This document shows, one piece after another, positions 6,547 through 14,823 of a stretch of DNA of 18,302 nucleotides. The notes beneath the pieces are model-generated. The model worked only from the letters and a program-made list of their open reading frames with translations, ran no database searches and was not told the DNA's origin. The stretch's first letter is position 1. The number at the start of each line of letters is the position of its first letter. The position numbers and the translations under genes were made by a program. The stretch comes from DASRHY01 sp046765875 (lineage in GTDB: Bacteria > Actinomycetota > Actinomycetes > Propionibacteriales > Kribbellaceae): positions 1-18,302 of the forward strand of contig JBKPSJ010000266.1 of NCBI GenBank assembly GCA_046765875.1. The letters run 5' to 3'.

Positions 6547-8006
6547 TCGGGCAGCGCGATCGCTACATACTTGGTCTCGAGGTACTCCTCGATGCCAGCC
6601 CGTCCGCCCTCGCGGCCGAGCCCGGACTGCTTGACGCCGCCGAACGGGGCGGCCGGGTTGGAGACAATGCCCTGGTTGAGCCCGATCATGCCGGTCTCCA
6701 GCCGTTCGCATACCTTCAGCGCGCGGTTCAGATCGGCGGTGAACACATACGAGACCAGCCCGAACTCGGTGTCGTTGGCCATCTCGACCGCCTCGTCGTC
6801 GGTGTCGAACGGGGTCAGCGGTGCGACCGGGCCGAAGATCTCCTCCTTCTGTACCCGGGCGTCGTGCGGCACGTCGGCCAGCACGGTCGGCGGGTAGAAG
6901 TACCCGTTGCCCTCGGCGACCTGGCCGCCGGCGAGCAGTTGGGCGCCCTTGGCGACCGCGTCGTCGACAAGACCGGCGACCTTGTCACGCTGGGTGGCGT
7001 CGATCAGCGGGCCGACATCGGTGCCGTCCTCGCTACCGCGGCCCATCCGCAGCTTCGCCATCCGCTCGGTCAGCCGGGTGGCGAACTCGTCCATCACCGA
7101 GCGGTGCACGTACAGCCGGTTCGCCGCGGTGCAGGCCTCGCCGATGTTGCGCATCTTGGCGATCATCGCGCCGTCCACCGCGCCGTCCAGGTCGGCGTCG
7201 CCGAACACGATCAGCGGCGCGTTCCCGCCGAGCTCCATGCTGGTCCGCAGCACCTGCTCGGAGGCCTGCGCGATCAGCCTCCGGCCGACCTCGGTGGACC
7301 CGGTGAACGACAGCTTGCGGAGCCTGCTGTCCTTGATCAGCGGCTCCATCACGTCACCGGCGTGCTCGGTGGTGACGACGTTCAGCACACCCGGCGGCAT
7401 GCCGGCCTCGGTCAGCAGTTCGGCAAGCTTGAGCATCGACAACGGGGTCTGGTGGGCGGGTTTGATCACCATGGCGCAGCCGGCGGCGACCGCCGGGCCG
7501 ATCTTGCGCGCACCCATCGCTGCCGGGAAGTTCCACGGCGTGATCAGCAGGCACGGCCCGACCGGCTGGCGCATCAGCATCAGCCGGCCCTTGCCGTTCG
7601 GAGCCGTCGTGTAGTCGCCCTGGATCCGGACGGCCTCCTCGGCGAACCAGCGGAAGAACTCCGCGGCGTACGCGATCTCCGCCTTCGACTCCGCCAGCGG
7701 CTTGCCCATCTCGAGGGTCATCAGCAGCGCGAGGTCGTCGGCCTGCTCGGCCATCAGCTCGTAGGTCCGGCGCAGGATCTCGCCGCGCTCCCGGGGCGGG
7801 TGCTTGGCCCAGTCGGCCTGCGCCGCCACCGCGGCGTCGAGTGCCCGTACGCCGTCGGCCGGCGAGGCGTCGGCGACGTCGCAGAGGGACTCCCCGGTCG
7901 ACGGATCCTCGACCGCGAGAGTGCGGCCGTCCTCGGCCTTCACCCACTCGCCACCGATGAACAGGTCGGCCGGACAGGCCTGGACAACCTCGGTCTCATG
8001 CGACAC
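6543..8006 (-). CDS. gabD: NAD(P)-dependent succinate-semialdehyde dehydrogenase
   Basis: The protein has 487 residues and a full aldehyde dehydrogenase fold. It has PWNF with Asn159, the coenzyme lysine in IKPAHQTP (Lys182), FTGSTEVG at about 234-241, ELGGNAP with the general base Glu258, and the nucleophile Cys292 in NIGEACTAANR. EEIFGPV follows toward the C-terminus. The wording around these motifs is very close to GabD, which oxidises succinate semialdehyde to succinate in GABA breakdown. No GABA transaminase gene is adjacent, so a different semialdehyde is possible. The GTG start at 8006 has GGGAGG on the coding strand about 8 bases upstream. It is divergent from the histidine phosphatase gene across 50 bp and convergent with the GNAT gene. 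Confidence 0.9.
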   Translation of the reverse strand: MSHETEVVQACPADLFIGGEWVKAEDGRTLAVEDPSTGESLCDVADASPADGVRALDAAVAAQADWAKHPPRERGEILRRTYELMAEQADDLALLMTLEMGKPLAESKAEIAYAAEFFRWFAEEAVRIQGDYTTAPNGKGRLMLMRQPVGPCLLITPWNFPAAMGARKIGPAVAAGCAMVIKPAHQTPLSMLKLAELLTEAGMPPGVLNVVTTEHAGDVMEPLIKDSRLRKLSFTGSTEVGRRLIAQASEQVLRTSMELGGNAPLIVFGDADLDGAVDGAMIAKMRNIGEACTAANRLYVHRSVMDEFATRLTERMAKLRMGRGSEDGTDVGPLIDATQRDKVAGLVDDAVAKGAQLLAGGQVAEGNGYFYPPTVLADVPHDARVQKEEIFGPVAPLTPFDTDDEAVEMANDTEFGLVSYVFTADLNRALKVCERLETGMIGLNQGIVSNPAAPFGGVKQSGLGREGGRAGIEEYLETKYVAIALPD

Positions 8007-8044
8007 GGCGCTCGCCTCCCTCTCTCGGGCCCACCTTAGGCCGC

Positions 8045-8050
8045 TACCGT
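8045..8050 (+). promoter_or_regulatory. -10-like hexamer for leaderless histidine phosphatase gene
   Basis: TACCGT matches TANNNT and ends 6 bases before the GTG at 8057, which has no Shine-Dalgarno. This spacing puts the transcript start at the start codon. Confidence 0.45.
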
Positions 8051-8056
8051 CGACCA

Positions 8057-8560
8057 GTGCTCATACTGGTGCGCCACGCGATACCGGCGCACGGGCCTGA
8101 TGTTCCCGCCCGCGAATGGCACCTTTCTCCGGACGGCCGTGCCGCCGCGGCGGCACTGTGTGCCCGGCTGCCGGACGGAGCGCGCCTGGTCGCCAGCTCG
8201 GAGCCGAAGGCGATCCAGACGCTGGAGCCGGCCGGGCGCCCGGTGAGCGACCCGCGGTTCGACGAGATCAGCCGGGTCGAGGCGTACGCGGATGACTTTC
8301 GCACCGCCCGCCGGGCCTATGTCGAAGGGGCCGACCGCGCGGACTGGGAGCCACGAGAGGACGTTGTACGCCGGTTCGCAGCCGGCGTGGAGGCGCATTC
8401 AGCAGACCACGTCGTGATCGCGACACACGGCATGGCGATGACCCTTTGGCTGACAGCGACCGTGGGTCTGGCCGACCCCGGCGAGTTCTGGGCCGCGCTC
8501 ACGTTCCCCGATGCCTACGTTGTTGACCTGCCGGGGCGCCGTCTCAGTCGGCTGACGTGA
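8057..8560 (+). CDS. histidine phosphatase superfamily (phosphoglycerate mutase-like) protein
   Basis: The protein has 167 residues. It opens with LILVRHAIP, where Arg6 and His7 (the phospho-accepting histidine) form the family signature. The second half of the pocket appears as VIATHGMAMTLW with His124. The usual SSPxxRA segment is altered to ASSEPKAIQT, and FDEISRVEAY supplies the likely acid. It is close to the small actinobacterial phosphatases of this family; a substrate cannot be assigned. There is no signal peptide, so it should be cytoplasmic. The GTG start at 8057 follows a -10-like hexamer at leaderless spacing. Its 3' end overlaps the convergent alpha/beta hydrolase gene by 17 bp. 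Confidence 0.85.
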   Translation: MLILVRHAIPAHGPDVPAREWHLSPDGRAAAAALCARLPDGARLVASSEPKAIQTLEPAGRPVSDPRFDEISRVEAYADDFRTARRAYVEGADRADWEPREDVVRRFAAGVEAHSADHVVIATHGMAMTLWLTATVGLADPGEFWAALTFPDAYVVDLPGRRLSRLT

Positions 8561-9296
8561 TGGGAGTGGTCATCGCGGCGGCGATCGCGTCCGGGCGGTC
8601 CAGGTGGATCAGGTGGGAGGCGTCCGGCACCACCACCAGGCGGGAGCCGAGCCGGTCGGACAGCGCCCGCTGACGATCCAGCCGGCGCTGACGGAACGGT
8701 CCGGCGCCGGCCACCAACTGGACCGTCGGCGGAACCGGGCCACCCATCAGCCGCGCCACCTCGGCGGCCAGTGTCCAGCCCGCGCTGAGCTCGTGCCAGA
8801 ACAGCGGCCAGGAGTCGTCCGCACCGTATCGTTCCCTGATTCTTGCCCTAGGCAAGGGATCCGCCGCAGCCTGCCTGGACGTCCGCAGCGACGCGTCACG
8901 CAGGACCGGGCCGATCAGCCGCGGCAATCCGATCGCGCGGACCCCCGCCAGACTGGTGCGGACCAACCGGTCGCCAAGCCTGCCCGGGTGGAACGGCGAC
9001 CAGCCGTCCTCATGGGGCAGGGTCGTGTCGACCAGCACCAGAGCGGCCACCTCCGCGGGCTCGGACAACGCCCAGCGCAACGCCGCCAGCCCGCCGAGCG
9101 AGTGCCCGACCAGTCCCACCGGCCAGGGTCCGGCCAGTTCCCGCAGCCTCTCGAGCGCGGAGGTCACCGGCGTACGCCAGGGGTCGACGATCACGACATC
9201 GATCTCGGGGGGCAACTCCGCGCGGACCGCGCCGAACTCCTCCGGGCTCTCCGCCAGGCCGGGCAGGATGACCCAGCGCAACTCCTCGCTCCCCAT
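8544..9296 (-). CDS. alpha/beta hydrolase
   Basis: The protein has 250 residues from the ATG at 9296. An in-frame upstream start at 9314 adds six residues (MCHPAS) and is less likely because the fold begins right after MGSEELRWVILPGLAES. The nucleophile elbow is VGLVGHSLGGLAALRWA with Ser66. The catalytic histidine is His228 in PDASHLIHLDRP. The acid is less clear: VAGAGPFRQRRLD after strand 7 lacks the usual aspartate just after the glycine, and Asp90 in LVLVDTT could take its place. There is no signal peptide. The substrate is unknown: esterase, lipase and C-C hydrolase activities are all possible. The 47-bp divergent gap to lysX shows no clear operator. Confidence 0.82.
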   Translation of the reverse strand: MGSEELRWVILPGLAESPEEFGAVRAELPPEIDVVIVDPWRTPVTSALERLRELAGPWPVGLVGHSLGGLAALRWALSEPAEVAALVLVDTTLPHEDGWSPFHPGRLGDRLVRTSLAGVRAIGLPRLIGPVLRDASLRTSRQAAADPLPRARIRERYGADDSWPLFWHELSAGWTLAAEVARLMGGPVPPTVQLVAGAGPFRQRRLDRQRALSDRLGSRLVVVPDASHLIHLDRPDAIAAAMTTPITSAD

Positions 9297-9343
9297 GCTG
9301 GCAGGGTGGCACACCCCGCAAGCCGGGGTGCGATGATCGCGGA

Positions 9344-12300
9344 GTGCAACCAGATCAGTCCGTGCCCCGCTGGCAGCAGGTGTTCGCCGGCTGGGTCGGT
9401 AAGACCGTCGTCCTGGCGTCGGCCTGGTCGTTCGTGGCCATCCCTCTGCACCTGGTCAGTCGCGATTTCGTCGGCGACGTCAACATGGTGTTCCAGTTCC
9501 TCGGCATCCCGGCCGGCCACACCGTGTTCCCCGCCGTGTACCTGGCCATCGTCGGCAGCGCGCTGCTGCGTGGTAAGAGGGCGGCGCTGCTGTGGGTCCT
9601 GTGGGTCTGGGAGGTGCTCTGGCTGCTCGGCGCGCTCGGCATCGTCGTCATCGACATCAACGCGCCGGCCGGACCCGGCGACCCGGACCTGATCCGCGAG
9701 TACGGCGCAGGCTCGGTCGCCGACCGCATCCTCGACGGTGCGCAGGTGCTCACGACGATCACACTGATCGTTCTGCTCTGGACGGTACGCCGGGCGTTCC
9801 CGGCCCGGCTGACGCCGGGATCGCGCCGGCTCGCGGTGGTCACCCTGGCGACCGGGCTGCTGATCTCCAGTGCGGTCAGCGTCCTGCTCACCGAACTGTT
9901 TCCGCATACCCTGACCAGTCAGCACGCCCGGATCTTCTGGGCGCTGAACGCCGCGCTCGGCCGGCCCGCCGCGCTGCGGACCGGCGGGCATGGCCATGCC
10001 TGGGTCGCCTTGATCGCCGGCGCGATCTCGACCGCATCGCTCATGCTCGCATTCGCGATCTTCCTGCGGTCGGTACGGAAGGTCCGCTATCTCAGCCAGG
10101 CCGAGGAACTGCGGGTACGGCGACTGCTGCTCGAGCACGGCGAGCGCGACTCGCTGGGCTACTTCGCCACCCGCAGGGACAAGGCGGTGGTGTTCTCACC
10201 GGCCGGTGACGCGGCGATCGCGTACCGGGTGATCAGCGGGGTCAGTCTGGCCAGCGGCGACCCCCTCGGCGACCCACAGGCCTGGCCGGGCGCGATCGGT
10301 GCCTGGCTGTCCGAGGCGCGGACCTACGGCTGGTCGCCGGCGGTGCTGTCGGCCAGCGAGGACGGTGCGCATGCGTATGTCGGCGCCGGGCTGCGCGCAT
10401 TGCAGATGGGCGACGAGGCGATCATCGAGGTCGCGGACTTCAACCTCGAGGGCCGGCCGATGCGCCAGGTCCGGCAGGCCGGCACCCGGGTCCAGCGGGC
10501 CGGGTACCGCGCCGAGGTGTTCCGGCACGCCGACCTGACCGCCGATCAGTTCGCCGAGTTCGCCGCGCTGGCCGAGAAATGGCGCGGCTCGGAGACCGAA
10601 CGCGGCTTCTCGATGGCCCTCGGCCGCCTCGGCGACCCGGCCGACGGACGCTGCGTGATGGTGATCGCGTACGACGCGACCGGCACCGTCCGCGGCCTGC
10701 TGTCATTCATCCCGTGGGGCGTCCGCGGTGTCTCGCTGGACCTGATGCGCCGCGACCCGGAGGCGGCCAACGGGCTGGTCGAGTTCATGGTCACCGCGCT
10801 TGTCGACGCCTGCCGCGATCTCGGGCTGCACCGGATCTCGCTCAACTTCGCGATGTTCCGCGAGGTGTTCAGCGACGCCGAGCGGGTCGGCGCCGGACCG
10901 GTGCTGCGGCTGACCAACGCCTTGCTCACCACCGCGTCGCGGTTCTGGCAACTGGAGAGCCTGTACCTGTCGAACGCCAAGTACCTGCCGCACTGGTCGC
11001 CACGGCTGATCTGCTATCCACGCAGCGGCTCCCTGGCACACGTGATGCTTGCCGCCGGCGTCGCCGAGGGCTTCGTCCCGTCACCGACTCCGTGGACCCG
11101 CGTCGACGCGGCCGGCGCCAACACCCGGCATGCGATCCGAGCCGCGGACGGCGAGCACTTCGCCCGCGCGGTCCAGGTCCAGGAGGCCGAACTGCTCCGC
11201 CCGGCGCTCTCCGAACGCCGCCACACCGAGCAGGAGGAGGTACGCCGGGCCAAGCTGACCACACTCGCCCGGGCGGGGCTGGAGCCGTACCCGGTGCTGG
11301 TGCCGCGGACGCATTCGCTGGCGCGGGTCCGTACCGAACACCCGGGCCTGGCGCCGGATACCCGGACAGGCGTACGGGTGTCGGTCACCGGCCGGGTCCA
11401 ACACCTCCGTGACCATGGGCGGATCTCGTTCGCCCGGCTCCGCGAGGGCACCACTGAGCTCCAGGTGATGCTGACCGAGGATTCTGTTGCCCTGGACAAC
11501 TGGCGACACCTGGTCGACGTCGGCGACCTGGTCGGCGTGACCGGTGAGGTGATCACCACCCGGACCGGCGAGCTGACGGTCGCGGCGACCGGCTGGACGA
11601 TGGCGGCCAAATGCCTGCACCCGCTGCCGGACAAGCGCCGCGGGCTGACCGATCCCGAGGCGCGGGTCCGCAAGCGCTACCTCGACCTGATCATGAATCC
11701 GGACTCGCTGCGGATGCTGCAGCTCCGCAGCGAGGTCGTGCGGGCCTTGCGTGAGGGGTTCGGCAAGCGCGGCTTCACCGAGGTCGAGACGCCGATGCTG
11801 CAGGCCGTACACGGCGGCGCGAACGCGCGGCCGTTCGTCACCCACATCAACGCCTACGACACCGACCTGTTCCTGCGGATCGCGCCGGAGCTGTTCCTCA
11901 AACGACTCTGCGTCGGCGGGATGGGCAAGATCTTCGAGCTGAACCGCAACTTCCGCAACGAGGGTGCCGACGCTTCGCACAACCCGGAGTTCACGTCGCT
12001 GGAGGCGTACGAGCCGTACGCCGACTACGCGACGATGCGCGCGCTCACCCGCGAGCTGCTGCTCGAGGTGGCCACGACCGTGTTCGGCAAGCCGGTGGTG
12101 ATGCGCGACGGCGCCGAGCTCGACATCTCCGGCGAATGGCCGGTCATCCCTGTGCACCGCGCGGTCGGCGAAGCCTGCGGAACTGAGATCGGACCCGGTA
12201 CGCCGACCGACGAGTTGCACGACATCTGTTCCGGCCACGGCATCCACGCAGGACGCCACCAGACCGCGGGCGAGCTTGTGCTCGAGCTCTACGACGAGCT

Positions 12301-12685
12301 GGTCGAGCCACATACCGAACTGCCCGTGTTCTACACCGACTTCCCGGTCGAGACCTCGCCGCTGACCCGGCAACACCGCGATGACCCCCGGCTGGCCGAA
12401 CGCTGGGACCTGGTCGCGTTCGGCACCGAGATCGGCACCGCGTACTCCGAGCTCACCGACCCGGTCGAGCAGCGCCGCCGGCTCACCGAGCAGTCGCTCA
12501 AGGCGGCCGCGGGGGACCCAGAGGCGATGTCGGTGGACGAGGACTTCCTGTCCGCGCTGGAGTACGCGATGCCGCCGACCGGCGGCCTCGGCATCGGCGT
12601 GGACCGGATGGTGATGATGCTGACCGGCCAGAACATCCGTACCACCCTGGCGTTCCCGTTCGTCCGCCCGGATCCTCGCCGTTGA
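9344..12685 (+). CDS. lysX: bifunctional lysylphosphatidylglycerol synthase/lysyl-tRNA synthetase LysX
   Basis: The protein has 1113 residues in three parts. An N-terminal membrane region of about six helices covers residues 18-240. A DUF2156/LPG synthase catalytic domain spans about 255-590 (RDSLGYFATRRDKAVVFSPAG). A class II lysyl-tRNA synthetase follows, with an OB-fold anticodon domain at about 670-750 (VRVSVTGRVQHLRDHGRISFARL) and a catalytic core at about 766-1113. Motif 2 is FELNRNFRNEGADASHNPEF and motif 3 is GGLGIGVDRMVMML. As in mycobacterial LysX (about 1170 residues), the synthetase part would charge tRNA-Lys and the membrane part would move lysine to phosphatidylglycerol, making the membrane less anionic and more resistant to cationic peptides. 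The start is GTG 9344, with GATGAT ending 6 bases upstream and no clear ribosome site. The stop is 2 bp from the convergent phosphoesterase gene. Confidence 0.93.
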   Translation: MQPDQSVPRWQQVFAGWVGKTVVLASAWSFVAIPLHLVSRDFVGDVNMVFQFLGIPAGHTVFPAVYLAIVGSALLRGKRAALLWVLWVWEVLWLLGALGIVVIDINAPAGPGDPDLIREYGAGSVADRILDGAQVLTTITLIVLLWTVRRAFPARLTPGSRRLAVVTLATGLLISSAVSVLLTELFPHTLTSQHARIFWALNAALGRPAALRTGGHGHAWVALIAGAISTASLMLAFAIFLRSVRKVRYLSQAEELRVRRLLLEHGERDSLGYFATRRDKAVVFSPAGDAAIAYRVISGVSLASGDPLGDPQAWPGAIGAWLSEARTYGWSPAVLSASEDGAHAYVGAGLRALQMGDEAIIEVADFNLEGRPMRQVRQAGTRVQRAGYRAEVFRHADLTADQFAEFAALAEKWRGSETERGFSMALGRLGDPADGRCVMVIAYDATGTVRGLLSFIPWGVRGVSLDLMRRDPEAANGLVEFMVTALVDACRDLGLHRISLNFAMFREVFSDAERVGAGPVLRLTNALLTTASRFWQLESLYLSNAKYLPHWSPRLICYPRSGSLAHVMLAAGVAEGFVPSPTPWTRVDAAGANTRHAIRAADGEHFARAVQVQEAELLRPALSERRHTEQEEVRRAKLTTLARAGLEPYPVLVPRTHSLARVRTEHPGLAPDTRTGVRVSVTGRVQHLRDHGRISFARLREGTTELQVMLTEDSVALDNWRHLVDVGDLVGVTGEVITTRTGELTVAATGWTMAAKCLHPLPDKRRGLTDPEARVRKRYLDLIMNPDSLRMLQLRSEVVRALREGFGKRGFTEVETPMLQAVHGGANARPFVTHINAYDTDLFLRIAPELFLKRLCVGGMGKIFELNRNFRNEGADASHNPEFTSLEAYEPYADYATMRALTRELLLEVATTVFGKPVVMRDGAELDISGEWPVIPVHRAVGEACGTEIGPGTPTDELHDICSGHGIHAGRHQTAGELVLELYDELVEPHTELPVFYTDFPVETSPLTRQHRDDPRLAERWDLVAFGTEIGTAYSELTDPVEQRRRLTEQSLKAAAGDPEAMSVDEDFLSALEYAMPPTGGLGIGVDRMVMMLTGQNIRTTLAFPFVRPDPRR

Positions 12686-12687
12686 AG

Positions 12688-13281
12688 CTACCGGCCGTTC
12701 GCGACGTCCTCGATGGTTCGGTCGGTGAGAACGGACTCCGGCTGTGTCGAGGTCGGGTCGCGCCGGGCATCGGCAGCGCTGTCCTTGAGCTTGACCATCA
12801 GCCACTGGGCGTCCTTGCCGTCGCCGGTACGGGTGAACGCCCAGCCGCCGTTCAGCTTCACCCCATGCAGCCAGACCTTGAAGTGGCCGCGCTCGATGGC
12901 CTCAGGCATGGTCGTCTCGCTGCCGTCCGAGCGCGGCAGTAGGTCATACACGCCGACATCCCACACGATCACCGCGCCGCCGCCGTACTCGCCGGGAGTG
13001 ATCATGCCCTCGAACGACGCGTACTCCATCGGGTGGTCCTCGGTCGGCACCGCGAGCCGCTTGTCGGCCGGGTTCATCGAAGGCCCGCGCGGCACCGCCC
13101 AGGACTTGAGCACGCCGTCGACCTCGAGCCGTACGTCGTAGTGCAGCCGGCGCGCGTCGTGTTTCTGGATGACGAACATCGGCGGCTCGTCCTTCTTGCG
13201 CCGGCCACGTTTGCCCTTGGGCTCGCTGGTCTTGCGGAAGTCGCGCTTCCGGTCGTACTCGTCGAGCCTCTTGTCGGCCAC
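12688..13281 (-). CDS. stand-alone LigD-type 3'-phosphoesterase domain protein
   Basis: The protein has 197 residues and consists only of the phosphoesterase (PE) domain of DNA ligase D. This domain removes 3'-phosphates and 3'-ribonucleotides from DNA ends during bacterial end joining. The active-site residues known from Pseudomonas LigD are all visible, shifted by one: His41, His47, Asp49, Arg51, His83 and Tyr87 in FVIQKHDARRLHYDVRLEVDG and DHPMEYASFEG. The basic N-terminus (DRKRDFRKTSEPKGKRGRRK) suits DNA binding. No ligase or polymerase domain and no Ku gene is present in the window. The start is GTG 13281. The gene lies 31 bp downstream of the PLP decarboxylase on the same strand and could be cotranscribed with it, although CACACT ending 6 bases before the GTG may give it its own promoter. 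Confidence 0.88.
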   Translation of the reverse strand: MADKRLDEYDRKRDFRKTSEPKGKRGRRKKDEPPMFVIQKHDARRLHYDVRLEVDGVLKSWAVPRGPSMNPADKRLAVPTEDHPMEYASFEGMITPGEYGGGAVIVWDVGVYDLLPRSDGSETTMPEAIERGHFKVWLHGVKLNGGWAFTRTGDGKDAQWLMVKLKDSAADARRDPTSTQPESVLTDRTIEDVANGR

Positions 13282-13312
13282 CGGTCCAGTGTGACAACCC
13301 GCTCGGGGATGA

Positions 13313-14707
13313 TCACCGATGCGCGCGTTCGGCCTCGTACAGGCAGCGCAGCACCGCGTCGGCCGAGCGGTCGATGTCGGACTCGTCGGTGGTCCAGTTG
13401 CACACCGAGATCCGCATCGCCGCGCGGCCCTGCCAGGTCGTTCCGGACATCCAGCAGGTGCCCTCGTCCTCGACCGCCATCACCACTCGACGGGTCAGAT
13501 CGTCGTCGCCGAACCGGACCAGCGCCTGATTGAGCACCACGTCGTTGAGCACCTCCACACCGGCCGCACCCAGCCGAAGGGCGAACCGGTTGGCCAGGTC
13601 GCAGCAGCGCTCGACGATCTCGGCGATCCCGCTCTGGCCGAGAGAGCGAATCGCGGCGTACACGGCGAAGCCCCGGGCCCGCCGGGAGAACTCCGGGTTG
13701 TAGTCCATCGGGTCGCGCTTGCCGGTCTCGTCGTGGATCAGGTACCCCGCGCGGATCGACATCGCGGCCCGGTGGGCGTCCGGATGTGCGCAGAAAACCA
13801 GCCCGGAGTCGTACGGCACGTTCAGCCACTTGTGCGCGTCGGTCGCCCACGAGTCGGCCCGCTCCACGCCGGCCAGCAGCGGCCGCAGCGACGAGCTGAC
13901 AGCCGCCCACATCCCGAAGGCGCCGTCGATGTGCACCCAGCCGCCGGCCTGGTGCGCGAGCTCGCAGATCTCCTCGATCGGGTCGATCGCACCGGTGTTC
14001 ACATTGCCCGCCTGCGCGCAGACGATCAGCGGGCCGCCGCCGTCGCGGAGTACGTCGGCGAGCAGATCCGTGCGCATCCGGCCCTGGTCGTCAACGCCGA
14101 CGGGCACCATGCTGCCGACGCCGAGACCGAGGAACCGCAATGCCCGGTCGATCGTGTCGTGGCGTTCCGCGCCCGCGACCACCCGCACCGGCGGCGCCCC
14201 GATCAGTCCGTCACGCTCGACGTCCCAGCCGACCCTGCTCAGGACGTCATGCCGGGCCGCGGCCAGCGCGGTGAAGTTCGCCATCTGCGCGCCCGTGACG
14301 AACCCGGCCGACGTCCCTGGCGGCAGACCGAACAACTCAGTGAGCCATCCGGCGGCGACCTCCTCGGCCACCGCGGCGGCCGGCGAGGCGGCGTACAGGC
14401 CGGCGTTCTGATCCCAGATCGTGGTCAGCCAGTCGGCACCGAGCGCGGCCGGAGTGGCGCCGCCGAACACGAACCCGTAGAACCGGCCGCTGCCGCTCGG
14501 CAGCAGCCCGCCCTCGGCCGCCTCGGCGAGCGCGGCGACCACGTCACGCGGGTCGTTGGGCTTGTCCGGCAGCGGTCCCCCAAGCGCCTCGCGCAGTTCG
14601 GCCGCCGTCGCCCGCGGCCCGACCGGCCGCTCGGGCAGCCCGGCCAGATAGGCCGACGCCCGCTCATACGCCTCGCTCAGCGCCCCGTTCCAGTCCGGTA
14701 CCCGCAT
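13313..14707 (-). CDS. pyridoxal phosphate-dependent (group II) decarboxylase family protein
   Basis: The protein has 464 residues from the ATG at 14707. That start is decided by a very good ribosome site, AAGGAGG on the coding strand at 14717-14723; an in-frame upstream start at 14806 would add 33 implausible residues. Fold-type I PLP features are visible: the ring-stacking histidine in AERHDTIDRAL, Asp261 in HIDGAFG (pyridine nitrogen contact), and the Schiff-base Lys293 in ATDAHKWLNVPYDSG. This is the aromatic-L-amino-acid/glutamate/histidine decarboxylase family, which removes CO2 from an amino acid. The HVDAA motif common in the family is HIDGA here. Some relatives act as aldehyde synthases or with other substrates, so none is named. 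It is divergent from the second hydrolase gene. Confidence 0.87.
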   Translation of the reverse strand: MRVPDWNGALSEAYERASAYLAGLPERPVGPRATAAELREALGGPLPDKPNDPRDVVAALAEAAEGGLLPSGSGRFYGFVFGGATPAALGADWLTTIWDQNAGLYAASPAAAVAEEVAAGWLTELFGLPPGTSAGFVTGAQMANFTALAAARHDVLSRVGWDVERDGLIGAPPVRVVAGAERHDTIDRALRFLGLGVGSMVPVGVDDQGRMRTDLLADVLRDGGGPLIVCAQAGNVNTGAIDPIEEICELAHQAGGWVHIDGAFGMWAAVSSSLRPLLAGVERADSWATDAHKWLNVPYDSGLVFCAHPDAHRAAMSIRAGYLIHDETGKRDPMDYNPEFSRRARGFAVYAAIRSLGQSGIAEIVERCCDLANRFALRLGAAGVEVLNDVVLNQALVRFGDDDLTRRVVMAVEDEGTCWMSGTTWQGRAAMRISVCNWTTDESDIDRSADAVLRCLYEAERAHR

Positions 14708-14788
14708 CCGACCCCACCTCCTTGCTCTTTTGTACGCCGTGCAGGCCCCGCTCGGACCACAGCGCTTGTGATGTCGGCCATTTTGCGA

Positions 14789-14805
14789 TGACAGTGACAC
14801 TGTCA
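14789..14805. promoter_or_regulatory. perfect 7-3-7 inverted repeat, operator candidate
   Basis: TGACAGT GAC ACTGTCA is a perfect inverted repeat. It also contains the 13-base symmetric core GTGACACTGTCAC. It lies in the 116-bp divergent gap, 19 bp before the hydrolase GTG at 14824 and 82 bp before the decarboxylase ATG. Symmetry of this size is typical of a dimeric repressor site. No regulator gene is adjacent. Confidence 0.5.
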
Positions 14806-14823
14806 CGGTCAGATCATGGATGT

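Noticed and set aside
5985..8039. 684-codon open frame on the plus strand opposite the GNAT and aldehyde dehydrogenase genes
   Set aside because: Long antisense frames are common in high-GC DNA. Its translation is Arg/His/Gly-rich without any domain, while the annotated genes have full catalytic motifs.
11081..12805. 574-codon open frame on the minus strand opposite the lysyl-tRNA synthetase half of lysX
   Set aside because: The plus strand encodes conserved class II synthetase motifs; the antisense product has none.
13319..14791. 490-codon open frame on the plus strand opposite the PLP decarboxylase
   Set aside because: It is antisense to a gene with intact PLP motifs and a strong ribosome site.
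14722..14823. N-terminal extension of the second alpha/beta hydrolase from an upstream start
   Set aside because: The extra residues are encoded across the divergent promoter region and inverted repeat and are unrelated to the fold, which starts right after GTG 14824.
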